A DNA stretch of 64,000 bases from Bryobacteraceae bacterium (GTDB lineage: Bacteria; Acidobacteriota; Terriglobia; Bryobacterales; Bryobacteraceae): positions 62,001-126,000 of the forward strand of contig JAWKHH010000001.1 in NCBI GenBank assembly GCA_041394945.1. The letters are read 5' to 3'. Under the pieces are notes generated by a model that saw only the letters and a program-made list of their open reading frames with translations, did not search any database and had not been told where the DNA came from. Every line of letters starts with the position of its first letter. The first letter of the stretch is position 1. The position numbers and the translations under genes are program-made. Below are positions 6,834-15,519 of the stretch, in pieces.

Positions 6834-8090
6834 ATGAAGGTGTCGCGCTTCCTTCTGGCATTTCTATTGACGGTGTCCGGCTTGGCCGCCCAGGTGAACA
6901 GCCGGGTGCAGGAGATCGAAGAGGCGCGCGACGCGAAAGCCGCGACGCTCGAACCGGATGAGCCGGGCAAATGGGAACGGCGGCTCATCTATGTGAAGGA
7001 CGCGAAACTGCTGGAGCGCATTTCGGCCGGCGTGGCCGGGTTCCGGGTGCAGATCGGCGGGATGCCCACCGGCTCCGGTTTCGCGGTTGGCCCGAACTAC
7101 ATGCGGCAGGATCTGGCGCGGGGCAAGCTGACGGTGAACGCCTTCGCGCTGGTCTCGACCCGGGAGTGGGTGAAGCTGGGCGGCGGCGCATCGATCCCGA
7201 GGTTCTACGGCGACCGGCTGTTCTGGGAGGGCTCAGCGGTTTATCACAACTACAACTCGCTGGGCTACTACGGTCCGGGACCCGACTCGCAGAAGACGAT
7301 GCGCACCAACTACGCGTTCGAGGATACGAACCTGGACACGATGCTCGGGGTACGGGTGACGCCATGGCTGCGCGCGGGCGGAAGCATCGGCTTCCAGCAC
7401 CCGAATACGGGCCAGGGCAAGAATGAACTCTACGCCTCGACGGAGCGGGTGTTCGGCGGAAATCCGCGGGTGATCGGGCTGCGGGAGGAGGTGGACTACC
7501 TTCGCGGCGGCTTCTTTGTCGAGTTGGACCGGCGCGACAATCCGGGCGGGCCGCGCGCCGGCAGCTACGTGACGATGCGATGGGACTACTACGACGATCG
7601 GGAGTTGAAGCGCCACGACTTTCGCCGCATGGATCTGGAAGCGCAGCAATACCTGCCGTTGTTCAACAAGCGGCGGGTGATCGCGCTGCGTGCGCGAACG
7701 GTGCAGACGTTCACCACCGAGGGCCAGACACTGCCGTTCTACCAGCAATCCGTGATCGGAGGCGCGAACGACTTGCGGGGATTCCGGCCGTATCGCTTCT
7801 ACGACAACAACTCGCTGGTGATGAACGCCGAGTACCGGTGGGAGGTTTTCTCCGGGCTCGACATGGCGCTGTTCGCCGACGCGGGGCAGGTGACGCACGA
7901 CCGGTGGCAGTTCAAACCCAAGGACCTCGAGACGGCGGTGGGCTTCGGATTCCGGTTCAACGCGCGGAACATCCCGTTCCTGCGCCTGGATGTGGGCTTC
8001 AGCCACGAGGGGTTTCAAGTGTTCCTGAAGTTCAACGGTCCGTTCGCGGGACGTTCCCTGTTTTCCTCCAGCGCGCCGCACATCTTCTGA
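6834..8090 (+). CDS. Omp85/BamA-superfamily outer-membrane beta-barrel protein
   Basis: A 418-residue secreted protein. MKVSRFLLAFLLTVSGLAAQ is a signal peptide, and the C-terminal half carries Omp85-barrel features: QSVIGGANDLRGFRPYRFYDNNSLVMNAEYRWEVFSGLDMALFADAG, split here in meaning into the GGxxxLRGF loop-6 motif and the following strands, with an aromatic C-terminus (APHIF). There is no room for POTRA repeats before the barrel, so it resembles the short barrel-only members rather than BamA itself. Role: outer-membrane insertion, export or a passive pore; unknown. Start at 6834 gives a clean signal peptide; an in-frame ATG at 6819 is possible. The next gene begins 1 bp later, so the two are co-translated. 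Confidence 0.85.
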   Translation: MKVSRFLLAFLLTVSGLAAQVNSRVQEIEEARDAKAATLEPDEPGKWERRLIYVKDAKLLERISAGVAGFRVQIGGMPTGSGFAVGPNYMRQDLARGKLTVNAFALVSTREWVKLGGGASIPRFYGDRLFWEGSAVYHNYNSLGYYGPGPDSQKTMRTNYAFEDTNLDTMLGVRVTPWLRAGGSIGFQHPNTGQGKNELYASTERVFGGNPRVIGLREEVDYLRGGFFVELDRRDNPGGPRAGSYVTMRWDYYDDRELKRHDFRRMDLEAQQYLPLFNKRRVIALRARTVQTFTTEGQTLPFYQQSVIGGANDLRGFRPYRFYDNNSLVMNAEYRWEVFSGLDMALFADAGQVTHDRWQFKPKDLETAVGFGFRFNARNIPFLRLDVGFSHEGFQVFLKFNGPFAGRSLFSSSAPHIF

Positions 8091-8091
8091 C

Positions 8092-9723
8092 ATGAACCGA
8101 ACGCTCATCCTCGTCCTGCTGGCCACCACGGCGATTCCGTCGGATGCTCGGCGCTTCTACGACGACGACCCGCTGCAGCGCGAACCGGCGCCACGCGACG
8201 CCTCGAAAGCGATTCGGCGCAAGATCAGCGACTACTACGACTTTTTCCAACAGACCTTCGCTCCCCCGGGAGAAAAGCAGCTTCCGGGGAAGCCGATACG
8301 GGCGCAGGCCGTGAACACGCTCGGCGAGCCGATGGGCGGCGCGTGGTGGGAGCCGCGGCATTACTACAAGCCGATGAGCATTGAGGAGCTGGCGCGCGGG
8401 CCGGGCAATGAGAACGCCCCGGACATGAGCGGACCGTGGACGGTGGTGAAGGCGAAGAGCGAAGGCGTGACGCCGGGGTTCGAGTTCGTGGACGCGCGGA
8501 AGCGCCGCTACGTGCTCAAGTTTGACCCGCTCGAGTATCCGGAGATCGCGACAGGGCCCGACGTATTGGTTTCGAAGTTCTTCCACGCGCTTGGCTATCA
8601 CGTGCCGCAGAACTATATTGTCCGGTTCGCGCGGGACCAGCTTGTGTTGGGAAAGGACGTTCAGTTGGCTGACGCCCAGGGCAAGGTCCGCCCGATGACC
8701 GAGCGCGACATCACGGAGCTGCTGTTGAAAGTCCCGCGCGATTCCGAGCGCCGCTACCGGGGCGGGGCGAGTTTGTTCCTGTCGGGAAGACCTCTGGGGC
8801 CGTACAAGTATTTCGGGACGCGGCGCGACGACCCGAACGACATCGTCCCACATGAAAACCGGCTGGAACTGCGCGGCCTGAGCGTGTTTTGCGCATGGCT
8901 GGCGCACGACGATTCACGCTCGATCAATTCGCTGGACATGCTCGTCGACGGCGAGAACGGCACGAAGCACATCCGGCATTACCTGATCGATTTCGGGAGC
9001 ACGCTGGGGAGCGCGAGTTATGGACCGAACTCGCCGCGCTCCGGCGCCGAGTACGTCTTCGAGTGGGCCCCGGCGGCGAAGCAGTTCCTCACCTTCGGCC
9101 TTTGGATACCGAATTGGGCCAAGGCGAAATATCCTGGCATCGCATCGGTTGGGCGGTTCGAATCGAAGCGGTTCGACGCGGCCGGATGGGTGGCGGAGTA
9201 TCCGAACCCGGCATTCACCAATCGGCTGCCGGACGACGCGTTTTGGGGCGCGAAACAGGTGATGGCATTCACCGACGAGCAGATTCGCGCGGTGGTGAAG
9301 ACCGGGCAGTACTCAGACCCACGGGCCGAGGAGTGGATCGTGAATGCGCTGATCGAGCGGCGGGACAAGATCGGCCGGGCGTTCTACGCGGGAGTGCTTC
9401 CGATTGACCGGTTCGAGGTGCGGTCCGGCGAACTCGCCTTCGACGATCTGGACGCGCGGGGCAGGCCGGCCTCGTCGCCGGGCTACGTTCTCGAATCTTC
9501 GCCGGCGCGCGCCGCGAAATACCGGGCGCGGTGGGCGGTCTTCGACAACGAGTCCGAGCGCGCCTCGACGATCGAGGGCGCGGCGACGTTCCGGATCCCC
9601 GAGAACAGCGCCGAATACCTCGCCTGCACGATCACCGGAGCGAAGCCGGCGCAGACTGTCACGGTCTACCTGCGCCGGGAGGCGAGCGGCCACCGGGTGG
9701 TGGGAGTGGATCGCACGTGGTAG
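8092..9723 (+). CDS. exported kinase-like protein of unknown function
   Basis: A 543-residue protein with a signal peptide (MNRTLILVLLATTAIPSDA). I do not know an assigned function. The central part looks like a degenerate protein/PI-kinase fold: RYVLKFDP with a candidate ATP-binding Lys at about 143, HDDSRSINSLD (about 272-282) resembling a catalytic loop, and HYLIDFGSTLG with Asp at about 300 resembling DFG, especially the HIDFG of PI3/PI4 kinases. The C-terminal 100 residues look like a small beta-domain. It starts 1 bp after an Omp85 barrel gene, so the product may act in the periplasm or at the cell surface with that pore. The kinase reading is an inference from three motif spacings. Confidence 0.6.
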   Translation: MNRTLILVLLATTAIPSDARRFYDDDPLQREPAPRDASKAIRRKISDYYDFFQQTFAPPGEKQLPGKPIRAQAVNTLGEPMGGAWWEPRHYYKPMSIEELARGPGNENAPDMSGPWTVVKAKSEGVTPGFEFVDARKRRYVLKFDPLEYPEIATGPDVLVSKFFHALGYHVPQNYIVRFARDQLVLGKDVQLADAQGKVRPMTERDITELLLKVPRDSERRYRGGASLFLSGRPLGPYKYFGTRRDDPNDIVPHENRLELRGLSVFCAWLAHDDSRSINSLDMLVDGENGTKHIRHYLIDFGSTLGSASYGPNSPRSGAEYVFEWAPAAKQFLTFGLWIPNWAKAKYPGIASVGRFESKRFDAAGWVAEYPNPAFTNRLPDDAFWGAKQVMAFTDEQIRAVVKTGQYSDPRAEEWIVNALIERRDKIGRAFYAGVLPIDRFEVRSGELAFDDLDARGRPASSPGYVLESSPARAAKYRARWAVFDNESERASTIEGAATFRIPENSAEYLACTITGAKPAQTVTVYLRREASGHRVVGVDRTW

Positions 9724-10178
9724 AAGACATCGTCCTGAGCCCGGCCGAGGAATCGATGCGGGCCGCGGCGGAGCGGCTGCTGGCGACTTTCGGGCTCGCG
9801 ACGCTGGATGAGGCCTCGCAGTTTCCGGAGCAGTATGTGGCCGCGCTGATCGACGGGGAGTTGGTCGGGCTCGCCGGATGCGAGTTGCACGGCGCGGACG
9901 CATTGCTGCGATCGGTGGCGGTGGAGAGCGAGTTCCGCAGCCGGGGACTGGGCGTGGCGCTCACCGAGGAAGCGCTGGCGCAGGCACGGGAAGGGGGCGC
10001 GAAGAGGGCGTGGCTGCTGACGACGACAGCACCGGATTTCTTTGCCCGGCTGGGGTTTGTTCCCTCGGATCGGGGAGGCGCGCCGGCGGCGATCGCGGCG
10101 ACAGTGGAATGGTCGGCGGCGTGTCCGGCTTCGGCGGTGGCGATGTGTCTGGACTTCGGGGAACCAGCTCAGGCGTAG
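9717..10178 (+). CDS. GNAT acetyltransferase, ArsN2-like
   Basis: A 153-residue GNAT-fold N-acetyltransferase. The acetyl-CoA loop is seen in SVAVESEFRSRGLGVALTEEAL (R-x-x-G-x-G/A), followed by the LLTTTAPDFFARLGFVP segment and a C-terminal CPASAVAMCLD. This combination closely resembles the ArsN2 family found in arsenic-resistance clusters, but no ars genes lie here, so the acceptor is unknown. The GTG at 9717 is chosen because it supplies the usual N-terminal strand and overlaps the preceding stop by 7 bp; an ATG at 9756 would remove the first helix. It ends 9 bp before the convergent deacetylase. Confidence 0.75.
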   Translation: MVEDIVLSPAEESMRAAAERLLATFGLATLDEASQFPEQYVAALIDGELVGLAGCELHGADALLRSVAVESEFRSRGLGVALTEEALAQAREGGAKRAWLLTTTAPDFFARLGFVPSDRGGAPAAIAATVEWSAACPASAVAMCLDFGEPAQA

Positions 10179-10187
10179 TCCGCTGCG

Positions 10188-11780
10188 TCAGGCGAAGCCG
10201 TCGAGGCTGTCGGCGAGCCAAAGGCGCCCTTTCACCTCCACGCGTTCGCCGGGCGGGCAATCGGGAAACACCGGGTCGGCATGCATGCAGGGGCAGCGTG
10301 GATTGCCCCATGTACGGCCGGCGCGGTCCCATTCGGTGATGAGCCATTGGCCATCGGCGTGGCGAACGGCGGCGGCGGATTTTCCGAAGCGCTTGTTGCC
10401 GTTGGTTTGCGCTTCGAATCCGGCGGCGCGCGCCAGCATGACACAGATCTGCGTGCGGAGGCCGGTGAGTAGCTCTTTGGCGCCGTTGATGAGCCAGAGC
10501 GACATCTCCAGGCGTTCGCCGGCGGTGGCGGTGGCGCCAAACTCGATTCCGTTCGGCAGCTTCCAGTGCGAGCGCAGGGAGCCGTCGGCGCCGCGGGTCC
10601 AATCGACGTTTTCGATCACGACGTTGTCGCCATTCCAGATGGTGGGGATGTGGGTATGGGCGAGGAAGGTGAGGCCGAGGTTGCTGAAGATGGCTTCCGG
10701 GAGGTCAACGACGGCGTAGCCACCGCCGGGCAGGAAATACGATGCCTTGGTTCCGCGCATCGGATCGATGGCGCCCTCGAAGAAGCCGGCACGCGGGTGG
10801 CGTCCGCCGGGGTATGGCAGCAGGAGCGGGGCCTTGGGCTGGGGCTCCGCGCGCAAGTGGAGCGGCTGTCCGTAGACGCGAAAGATCTCGTCGGCTGAGT
10901 AGCCGTGCGCGCGTATGATGTCGAGCCAGCGGGCGTCCTGGCGCGTGGCGGCGACTTCGGCCGGCAGAATCAGCCGGCCGTCCTTGGGCGCGGGGTGGCG
11001 CGTTCCTCGCATCGTGTCGGCGGGGATGGCGTGGGCGCGATCGCCGAGATCGCGCAGGGCGAGCGTCCGGAAGCCGGCGGCCTTCAGCCGTTCCATGTAG
11101 CGCCGGAACATTTCGGGCGGCGTGTGTACCCACGGGTGGGCCTCGTCCGGCACGCCGTGGAACTGCAGCACGACGATCTTCCCGGGCCGCCACGCCGCGA
11201 GCACGTTCTCGAAATGGTCCGGGGTCCAGGCCGGATAGGCGTCGCCGGTGGTGGGGATGAGCAGCTTGTCGTATCGTACGGGATCGTACACCGGGCCGAC
11301 ATTGAGCGTGCCGTACGGCTGCTCGGGACTGATACCGCGGCGCGCATACTTGTATCCGGCGTTCTCGAGAATGGCGAGCGATTCTGGTCCGAACCCGTTG
11401 CCCGGCCAGGCGAAGCTCACCGGCTTGGGGACATTCACGCGCGAGAGTTCGTTCTCGACGAGGGCCAGTTCACCGGCCAGGCGAGCGGCTTCGCGGGGCA
11501 TGCCGAAGTTGGCGTGGGTCCAGGAATGGTTGCCGATCTCGAAGCCCATCGCGTGAATTTCGGCGATATCCCGCCACGACATGAATCGCGCCTCGTCGGG
11601 CATCCAGCGGTGCGAGACGAAGAACGTCGCGTTGAAGCCAAGTTCCTTTAAATACGGCGCGACGAAGGTGCGATGGCTCTTCGGCGCGTCGTCGAAGGTG
11701 AGCACGGCGAGCTTTTCCGGCTGCTGGGCGAACGCGGCCGGAAACGCGGCCTGGAGGAGACTGCGCCGGGCAATGGACAT
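10188..11780 (-). CDS. exported polysaccharide deacetylase (NodB homology) with large C-terminal domain
   Basis: A 530-residue secreted protein with a short Tat/Sec-like leader (MSIARRSLLQAAFPAAFA). Residues about 22-250 form a NodB-type carbohydrate esterase 4 domain: LAVLTFDDAPKSH holds the metal and catalytic Asp pair, GNHSWTHANFG the H-x3-H ligands, and VVLQFHGVP a late His. It should remove N- or O-acetyl groups from a polysaccharide in the periplasm or outside. The C-terminal 280 residues have no domain I recognise and look like a beta-rich ancillary part. Start 11780 is 7 bp downstream of the sulfatase stop, so both glycan-processing genes are one transcript. Confidence 0.88.
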   Translation of the reverse strand: MSIARRSLLQAAFPAAFAQQPEKLAVLTFDDAPKSHRTFVAPYLKELGFNATFFVSHRWMPDEARFMSWRDIAEIHAMGFEIGNHSWTHANFGMPREAARLAGELALVENELSRVNVPKPVSFAWPGNGFGPESLAILENAGYKYARRGISPEQPYGTLNVGPVYDPVRYDKLLIPTTGDAYPAWTPDHFENVLAAWRPGKIVVLQFHGVPDEAHPWVHTPPEMFRRYMERLKAAGFRTLALRDLGDRAHAIPADTMRGTRHPAPKDGRLILPAEVAATRQDARWLDIIRAHGYSADEIFRVYGQPLHLRAEPQPKAPLLLPYPGGRHPRAGFFEGAIDPMRGTKASYFLPGGGYAVVDLPEAIFSNLGLTFLAHTHIPTIWNGDNVVIENVDWTRGADGSLRSHWKLPNGIEFGATATAGERLEMSLWLINGAKELLTGLRTQICVMLARAAGFEAQTNGNKRFGKSAAAVRHADGQWLITEWDRAGRTWGNPRCPCMHADPVFPDCPPGERVEVKGRLWLADSLDGFA

Positions 11781-11787
11781 GCCGCGC

Positions 11788-13632
11788 CTATTTCGCTTCG
11801 TTGAGGATCGTCTGCACGAGGCGCCTCGGATACTCTTGCGCACGGCGGGGCGACTTCGGATCGAGCACCGGGATCCTGGCGATCACGTCGGCCGGCACGG
11901 GACCACGCTCCTGGAAATAGTTGAGCGCGTTCAACGCCAAGACGGGTGCGTAGGCGCCGTGCTTTTCGCCATTGGCGACATCGAGCAGGACGGGGATGGC
12001 TTTCTGGCGATCCTGTTCAGAGCCGAACCGGCCAAGCGCTTCAGCGGCGATGGCGCGCACGTAGGGGGATGTATCGGCGAGCGCGGCCTCGATCTCCTTG
12101 CGCGCCGCCTCGAGCCCGGCGGCTTCGCGCGCGAGCACGCCCTGGGCCGCCCAGTAGCGAACGGCGCCGTCCTTGTCGGCGAAGTTCGCTTTGATCTTGC
12201 CGATCGACTCGGGTTTGGTGTCGGCGGCGAGGGCGGCGGCGGCCATTATCTTCGCCTGCGGGTACTTCGCGGCGTCGTGTCCCATTTCGTACGGGGTGGA
12301 GCCCTTCGCGCGCTCGTGAATCTCGCCTTCGGGCAGGAAGCCGACGTCGCGGATCTTGACGGCGAGGTCTTCCTGGGCCTTGCGCATCCGGGCAACGCGA
12401 CTGCGGTACTCCGGTTTGGCGGCGAGGTTGTGGACCTCGTCGCGGTCGTTGTCGAGATCGTACAGCTCTTCAGCCGGCTTCTTCTCCCAGAAGATGCGTT
12501 GGCTCTCGTTGAGCTTGCCTTCCTTGTACATCTTCTGCCAGACGGCGGTGGTGGGCGTTTCGAACATGTAGCCGATGTGCTGGCCGTAGATCCGATGCGG
12601 CATGTAGTTGCGGATGTAGACGTAGCGCTTGTCGCGCACGGTGCGGACCATGTCGACGCGCTCGTCCATTCGTCCGCGGAAGCCGTAAACGTAGGGCTGC
12701 TCCGGGGCAGTGTTGGCGCCCATGAACGCGTAGCCCTGCATGTGGGCGGGTGTGTTCATGCCGGCGATGCTGAGCAGAGTGGGCGCGAGATCGACGAAGC
12801 CGACTAGGCGGTCCGTATGGCCGCCGTCGCGATAGCCGGGAGGTGCGAGGTGGCGGAACTTCTCGGGAACGGAAACGAGCAGGGGCACACGGAGGCCGGA
12901 GTTGTAGGGCCAGCGCTTGCTGCGCGGCATGCCGGAGCCGTGGTCACCGTAGAAGAAGACGATGGTGTCCTGAGCGAGGCCGTCCTGCTCGAGTTCAGAG
13001 AGAACCTTCCCGGTCTGGCCGTCCATGGTGGTGATGTTGTCGTAGTACTGCGCCCAGTCGTGCCGGACCTCGGGCGTATCGGGATGATAGGCAGGGATGC
13101 GGGCTTCCTTGGGATCGTGTTTCAGGGTGTGAGGACGCCGGCGGATCTGGCTTTCGTGGGTGGAGACGAAATTGAAGATGGAGAAGAACGGCTGTCCGGC
13201 AGCGCGATTGCGCCAGTGCGCCTTATTTGAGGAATCATCCCAGACCTTGCCAGGCTCGACCAGGTTGTAGTCGGTCTTGACGTTGTTCGAGCAGTAGTAG
13301 CCGGCATCACGTAGATATTGCGGGTACATACGCGCCACGGGCGGCAGCGAAACTTCGCTGCGCATATGCTCGGCGCCGAGAGAGGGGGGATACATCCCGG
13401 AAATGATGGTGGTGCGGGCGGGGGCGCAGACGGGCGCGGTGGACCACGCGTTGTCGTAGCGGAGGGCCGTTCTCGCGAACTTGTCGAGAACCGGCGTGAC
13501 AGCGTACTTGTCTCCGTACGGCCCGATCTCTGGACCGATGTCCTCGCAGGTGACCCAAAGGATATTGGGCCGGGGCTGCTGCTGGGCGAGCGCCGTGGCC
13601 GCCGCAGATCCAAGGAAATGTCGACGTTGCAT
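11788..13632 (-). CDS. exported sulfatase with C-terminal HEAT-like repeats
   Basis: A 614-residue type I sulfatase. The leader MQRRHFLGSAAATALAQ is Tat-like. The formylglycine motif is C69-A-P-A-R in TAPVCAPARTTIISGMYP, so a maturase (not in this window) would be needed; NILWVTCEDIG and FFYGDHGSGMPRSKRWPYN add metal and substrate residues. Residues about 475-600 contain repeated helical units such as AVRYWAAQGVLA and YVRAIAAEALGRFG, typical of HEAT repeats fused to sulfatases in polysaccharide-degrading bacteria. It is upstream of the deacetylase (7 bp) and divergent from the MFS symporter, together suggesting use of a sulfated glycan or its products. Confidence 0.93.
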   Translation of the reverse strand: MQRRHFLGSAAATALAQQQPRPNILWVTCEDIGPEIGPYGDKYAVTPVLDKFARTALRYDNAWSTAPVCAPARTTIISGMYPPSLGAEHMRSEVSLPPVARMYPQYLRDAGYYCSNNVKTDYNLVEPGKVWDDSSNKAHWRNRAAGQPFFSIFNFVSTHESQIRRRPHTLKHDPKEARIPAYHPDTPEVRHDWAQYYDNITTMDGQTGKVLSELEQDGLAQDTIVFFYGDHGSGMPRSKRWPYNSGLRVPLLVSVPEKFRHLAPPGYRDGGHTDRLVGFVDLAPTLLSIAGMNTPAHMQGYAFMGANTAPEQPYVYGFRGRMDERVDMVRTVRDKRYVYIRNYMPHRIYGQHIGYMFETPTTAVWQKMYKEGKLNESQRIFWEKKPAEELYDLDNDRDEVHNLAAKPEYRSRVARMRKAQEDLAVKIRDVGFLPEGEIHERAKGSTPYEMGHDAAKYPQAKIMAAAALAADTKPESIGKIKANFADKDGAVRYWAAQGVLAREAAGLEAARKEIEAALADTSPYVRAIAAEALGRFGSEQDRQKAIPVLLDVANGEKHGAYAPVLALNALNYFQERGPVPADVIARIPVLDPKSPRRAQEYPRRLVQTILNEAK

Positions 13633-13658
13633 CGAACATGATGGTATCAACAGGCGCC

Positions 13659-13664
13659 TATACT
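13659..13664 (+). promoter_or_regulatory. putative -10 box, leaderless arrangement for the MFS gene
   Basis: TATACT followed by exactly 6 nt and then the ATG at 13671. No ribosome-binding sequence is present. The same TATACT-N6-ATG arrangement recurs at 47266-47280. Confidence 0.45.
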
Positions 13665-13670
13665 ACGGGA

Positions 13671-14861
13671 ATGCCAAATCGATGGACGCTGGCGGCGCTG
13701 CTGTTCGCGTCCACCACGATCAACTACCTGGACCGGCAGACGCTTTCCGTTCTCGCGCCGTACCTGAAGACCGACTACGGATGGTCCAACACGGATTTCG
13801 CCTACATTGTGATCGCCTTCCGGATCGCGTACGCGTTCGGGCAGACGGCGTCGGGCCGGATGCTGGACCGGTTGGGAACGCGGGTGGGGCTGCTGGCGGC
13901 GGTGGGCTTCTATTCGGTGGTGGCCGCGGGCACTTCGCTCGCTTCGGGGCTGCGCAGCTTCATGGCGTTTCGATTTCTGCTCGGCCTGGGTGAATCGGCG
14001 AACTGGCCGGGCGCGGCAAAGGCGGTATCGGAGTGGTTTCCGGACCGCGAGCGCGGCTGGGCGGTGGCGCTGTACGATTCGGGTTCGGCGATTGGCGGGG
14101 CGATCGCGCCAGTGCTGGTGCTGTGGTTGTACGGTGCGTTCGGATCGTGGCGGCCGGCGTTTGTGATCATCGGCGTGCTCGGATTCGCCTGGATGGCGGT
14201 GTGGTGGCGAATGGCGCCACGCCCGGTGAAGGTGGAGACGGCGGAGGCCGAGCACGCGCCGGTGGGGGCGCTGCTCAAGATGCGGCGCACGTGGGGGTTG
14301 ATACTGGGACGGTCCCTCACGGACCCGGTGTGGTTCTTCATCTCGGACTGGTTCGCGATTTACCTTGTGGCGAAGGGATTTCGGCTGGAGGAGACCGTGG
14401 CCGGCTTTTGGGTTCCGTTTCTGGCGGCGGACCTTGGCAACTTCGCCGGCGGGGGATTTTCGAGCTGGTTGATCCGGCGCGGGTGGAGCGTGACGCGGGC
14501 GCGCAAGTTCGTGGTGACGGCCGGAGGGCTGGGAATGACTCTGCTGGTGCCGACACTTTGGACGACGAGTTTCCTGGCGATCATCGGCTGCTTCGGGATC
14601 GCGACGTTCTGCTACGCGGCGCTCTCGACGATGATGCTGGCGCTGCCAGCGGATTTGTACCGGCCGGCGCGTGTGGCGTCGGTGAGCGGGATGACGGGCA
14701 CGGGCGCGGGCATCGGGACCATCGCCTCCACGTTGGCGATCGGCGCGATTGCCGACCGGTACTCGTTCGAACCGATTCTCATTGGGGCGTCGCTGGTGCC
14801 GCTGGCGGCGGTGGCGATCACGCACCTGCTGGTGCGCGAGGAACCGGATACGGTCTGCTAG
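13671..14861 (+). CDS. MFS transporter, anion:cation symporter (hexuronate) type
   Basis: A 396-residue inner-membrane carrier with about 12 hydrophobic segments. The start region INYLDRQTLSVLAPYLKTDYGWS and the segment FLLGLGESANWPGAAKAVSEWFPDRERGWA are hallmarks of the ACS family (ExuT, GudP-like), which import hexuronates or related organic anions with protons. The neighbouring sulfatase and deacetylase are divergent (start codons about 40 bp apart), so uptake of a sugar acid released from a sulfated glycan is plausible but inferred. The ATG at 13671 is chosen over 13638 because a TATACT box sits immediately upstream and the protein then begins as in homologues. Confidence 0.9.
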   Translation: MPNRWTLAALLFASTTINYLDRQTLSVLAPYLKTDYGWSNTDFAYIVIAFRIAYAFGQTASGRMLDRLGTRVGLLAAVGFYSVVAAGTSLASGLRSFMAFRFLLGLGESANWPGAAKAVSEWFPDRERGWAVALYDSGSAIGGAIAPVLVLWLYGAFGSWRPAFVIIGVLGFAWMAVWWRMAPRPVKVETAEAEHAPVGALLKMRRTWGLILGRSLTDPVWFFISDWFAIYLVAKGFRLEETVAGFWVPFLAADLGNFAGGGFSSWLIRRGWSVTRARKFVVTAGGLGMTLLVPTLWTTSFLAIIGCFGIATFCYAALSTMMLALPADLYRPARVASVSGMTGTGAGIGTIASTLAIGAIADRYSFEPILIGASLVPLAAVAITHLLVREEPDTVC

Positions 14862-14871
14862 CCTGATCCTT

Positions 14872-15132
14872 ATGAGCCCGACAGCGGAAACGCCCATCTT
14901 CACCGGGACCGGCATCCTGGGAGGGAAACCGGTCATTCGCGGCACGAGGCTGAGCGTCGATTTTCTCTTGGAGCTAATGGCCACCGGAACGACGATTCTG
15001 GAAATCGTGGCGGCGTATCCGGCGGTGACGAAGGAAGATGTAGCGAACGCGCTGCTGTTCGCTGCTGAGGTGGTGCGCGCGCCATCGGCCACCGACATCG
15101 AGGCGGCGGGGAATTTCGAGGGCAAGGCATGA
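14872..15132 (+). CDS. DUF433 antitoxin
   Basis: An 86-residue protein that reads ILGGKPVIRGTRLSVDFLLELMATG then ILEIVAAYPAVTKEDVANALLFAAEVV, the complete DUF433 pattern (a small helix-turn-helix domain). DUF433 proteins are usually paired with PIN-like DUF5615 proteins as toxin-antitoxin modules; the next gene is exactly such a protein and overlaps by 4 bp (ATGA). The likely role is neutralising the toxin and autorepressing the operon. It begins 10 bp after the MFS stop, so it may also receive read-through from that gene. Confidence 0.9.
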   Translation: MSPTAETPIFTGTGILGGKPVIRGTRLSVDFLLELMATGTTILEIVAAYPAVTKEDVANALLFAAEVVRAPSATDIEAAGNFEGKA

Positions 15133-15512
15133 AGCTGGGGGAATTGAAGTATCTGGCCGATGCGTCCGTACACCCGGGGACGATCGCGTACCTGCGGGAG
15201 ATGACACTCGACGTTGCGACCGTGGCGGAGTTGGGCGTTCCGGCGGCCACCGATCAGGAAGTGCTGGCGACGGCGGCGGCGACGCGCCGGGTGATTTTGA
15301 CGCATGACCGCGATTTCGATCCGACGGCCGGGCCGGGCGGGAAGCCGGACCCAGGGATCATCTTCCTGCGGCCGGCGTCGGCGGATGCTTCGTTCGGCAG
15401 CGGGATTTTCAAGACGCTGCTCAGCGCCACGAAGCTCGATTTCACGCCGCCTTTCATCGCGGTAGCCTCACGGCGCGAGGGGAAGATCCGTATTCGCTCG
15501 AAGGCGCTGTAG
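15129..15512 (+). CDS. DUF5615 PIN-like toxin / Mut7-C type nuclease domain
   Basis: A 127-residue protein with the PIN-like pattern: KYLADASVHPGTIAYLRE near the N-terminus (first acidic residue), DQEVLATAAATRRVILTHDRDFD (the second acidic cluster) and an IIFLRP strand. These are the expected acidic residues of DUF5615 RNases that partner DUF433 antitoxins. The canonical D-E-N triad at the first strand is D-A-S here, a possible weakening. Overlaps the antitoxin by 4 bp and converges on the P-ATPase gene with a 7-bp gap. Confidence 0.85.
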   Translation: MKLGELKYLADASVHPGTIAYLREMTLDVATVAELGVPAATDQEVLATAAATRRVILTHDRDFDPTAGPGGKPDPGIIFLRPASADASFGSGIFKTLLSATKLDFTPPFIAVASRREGKIRIRSKAL

Positions 15513-15519
15513 CGGCGGC

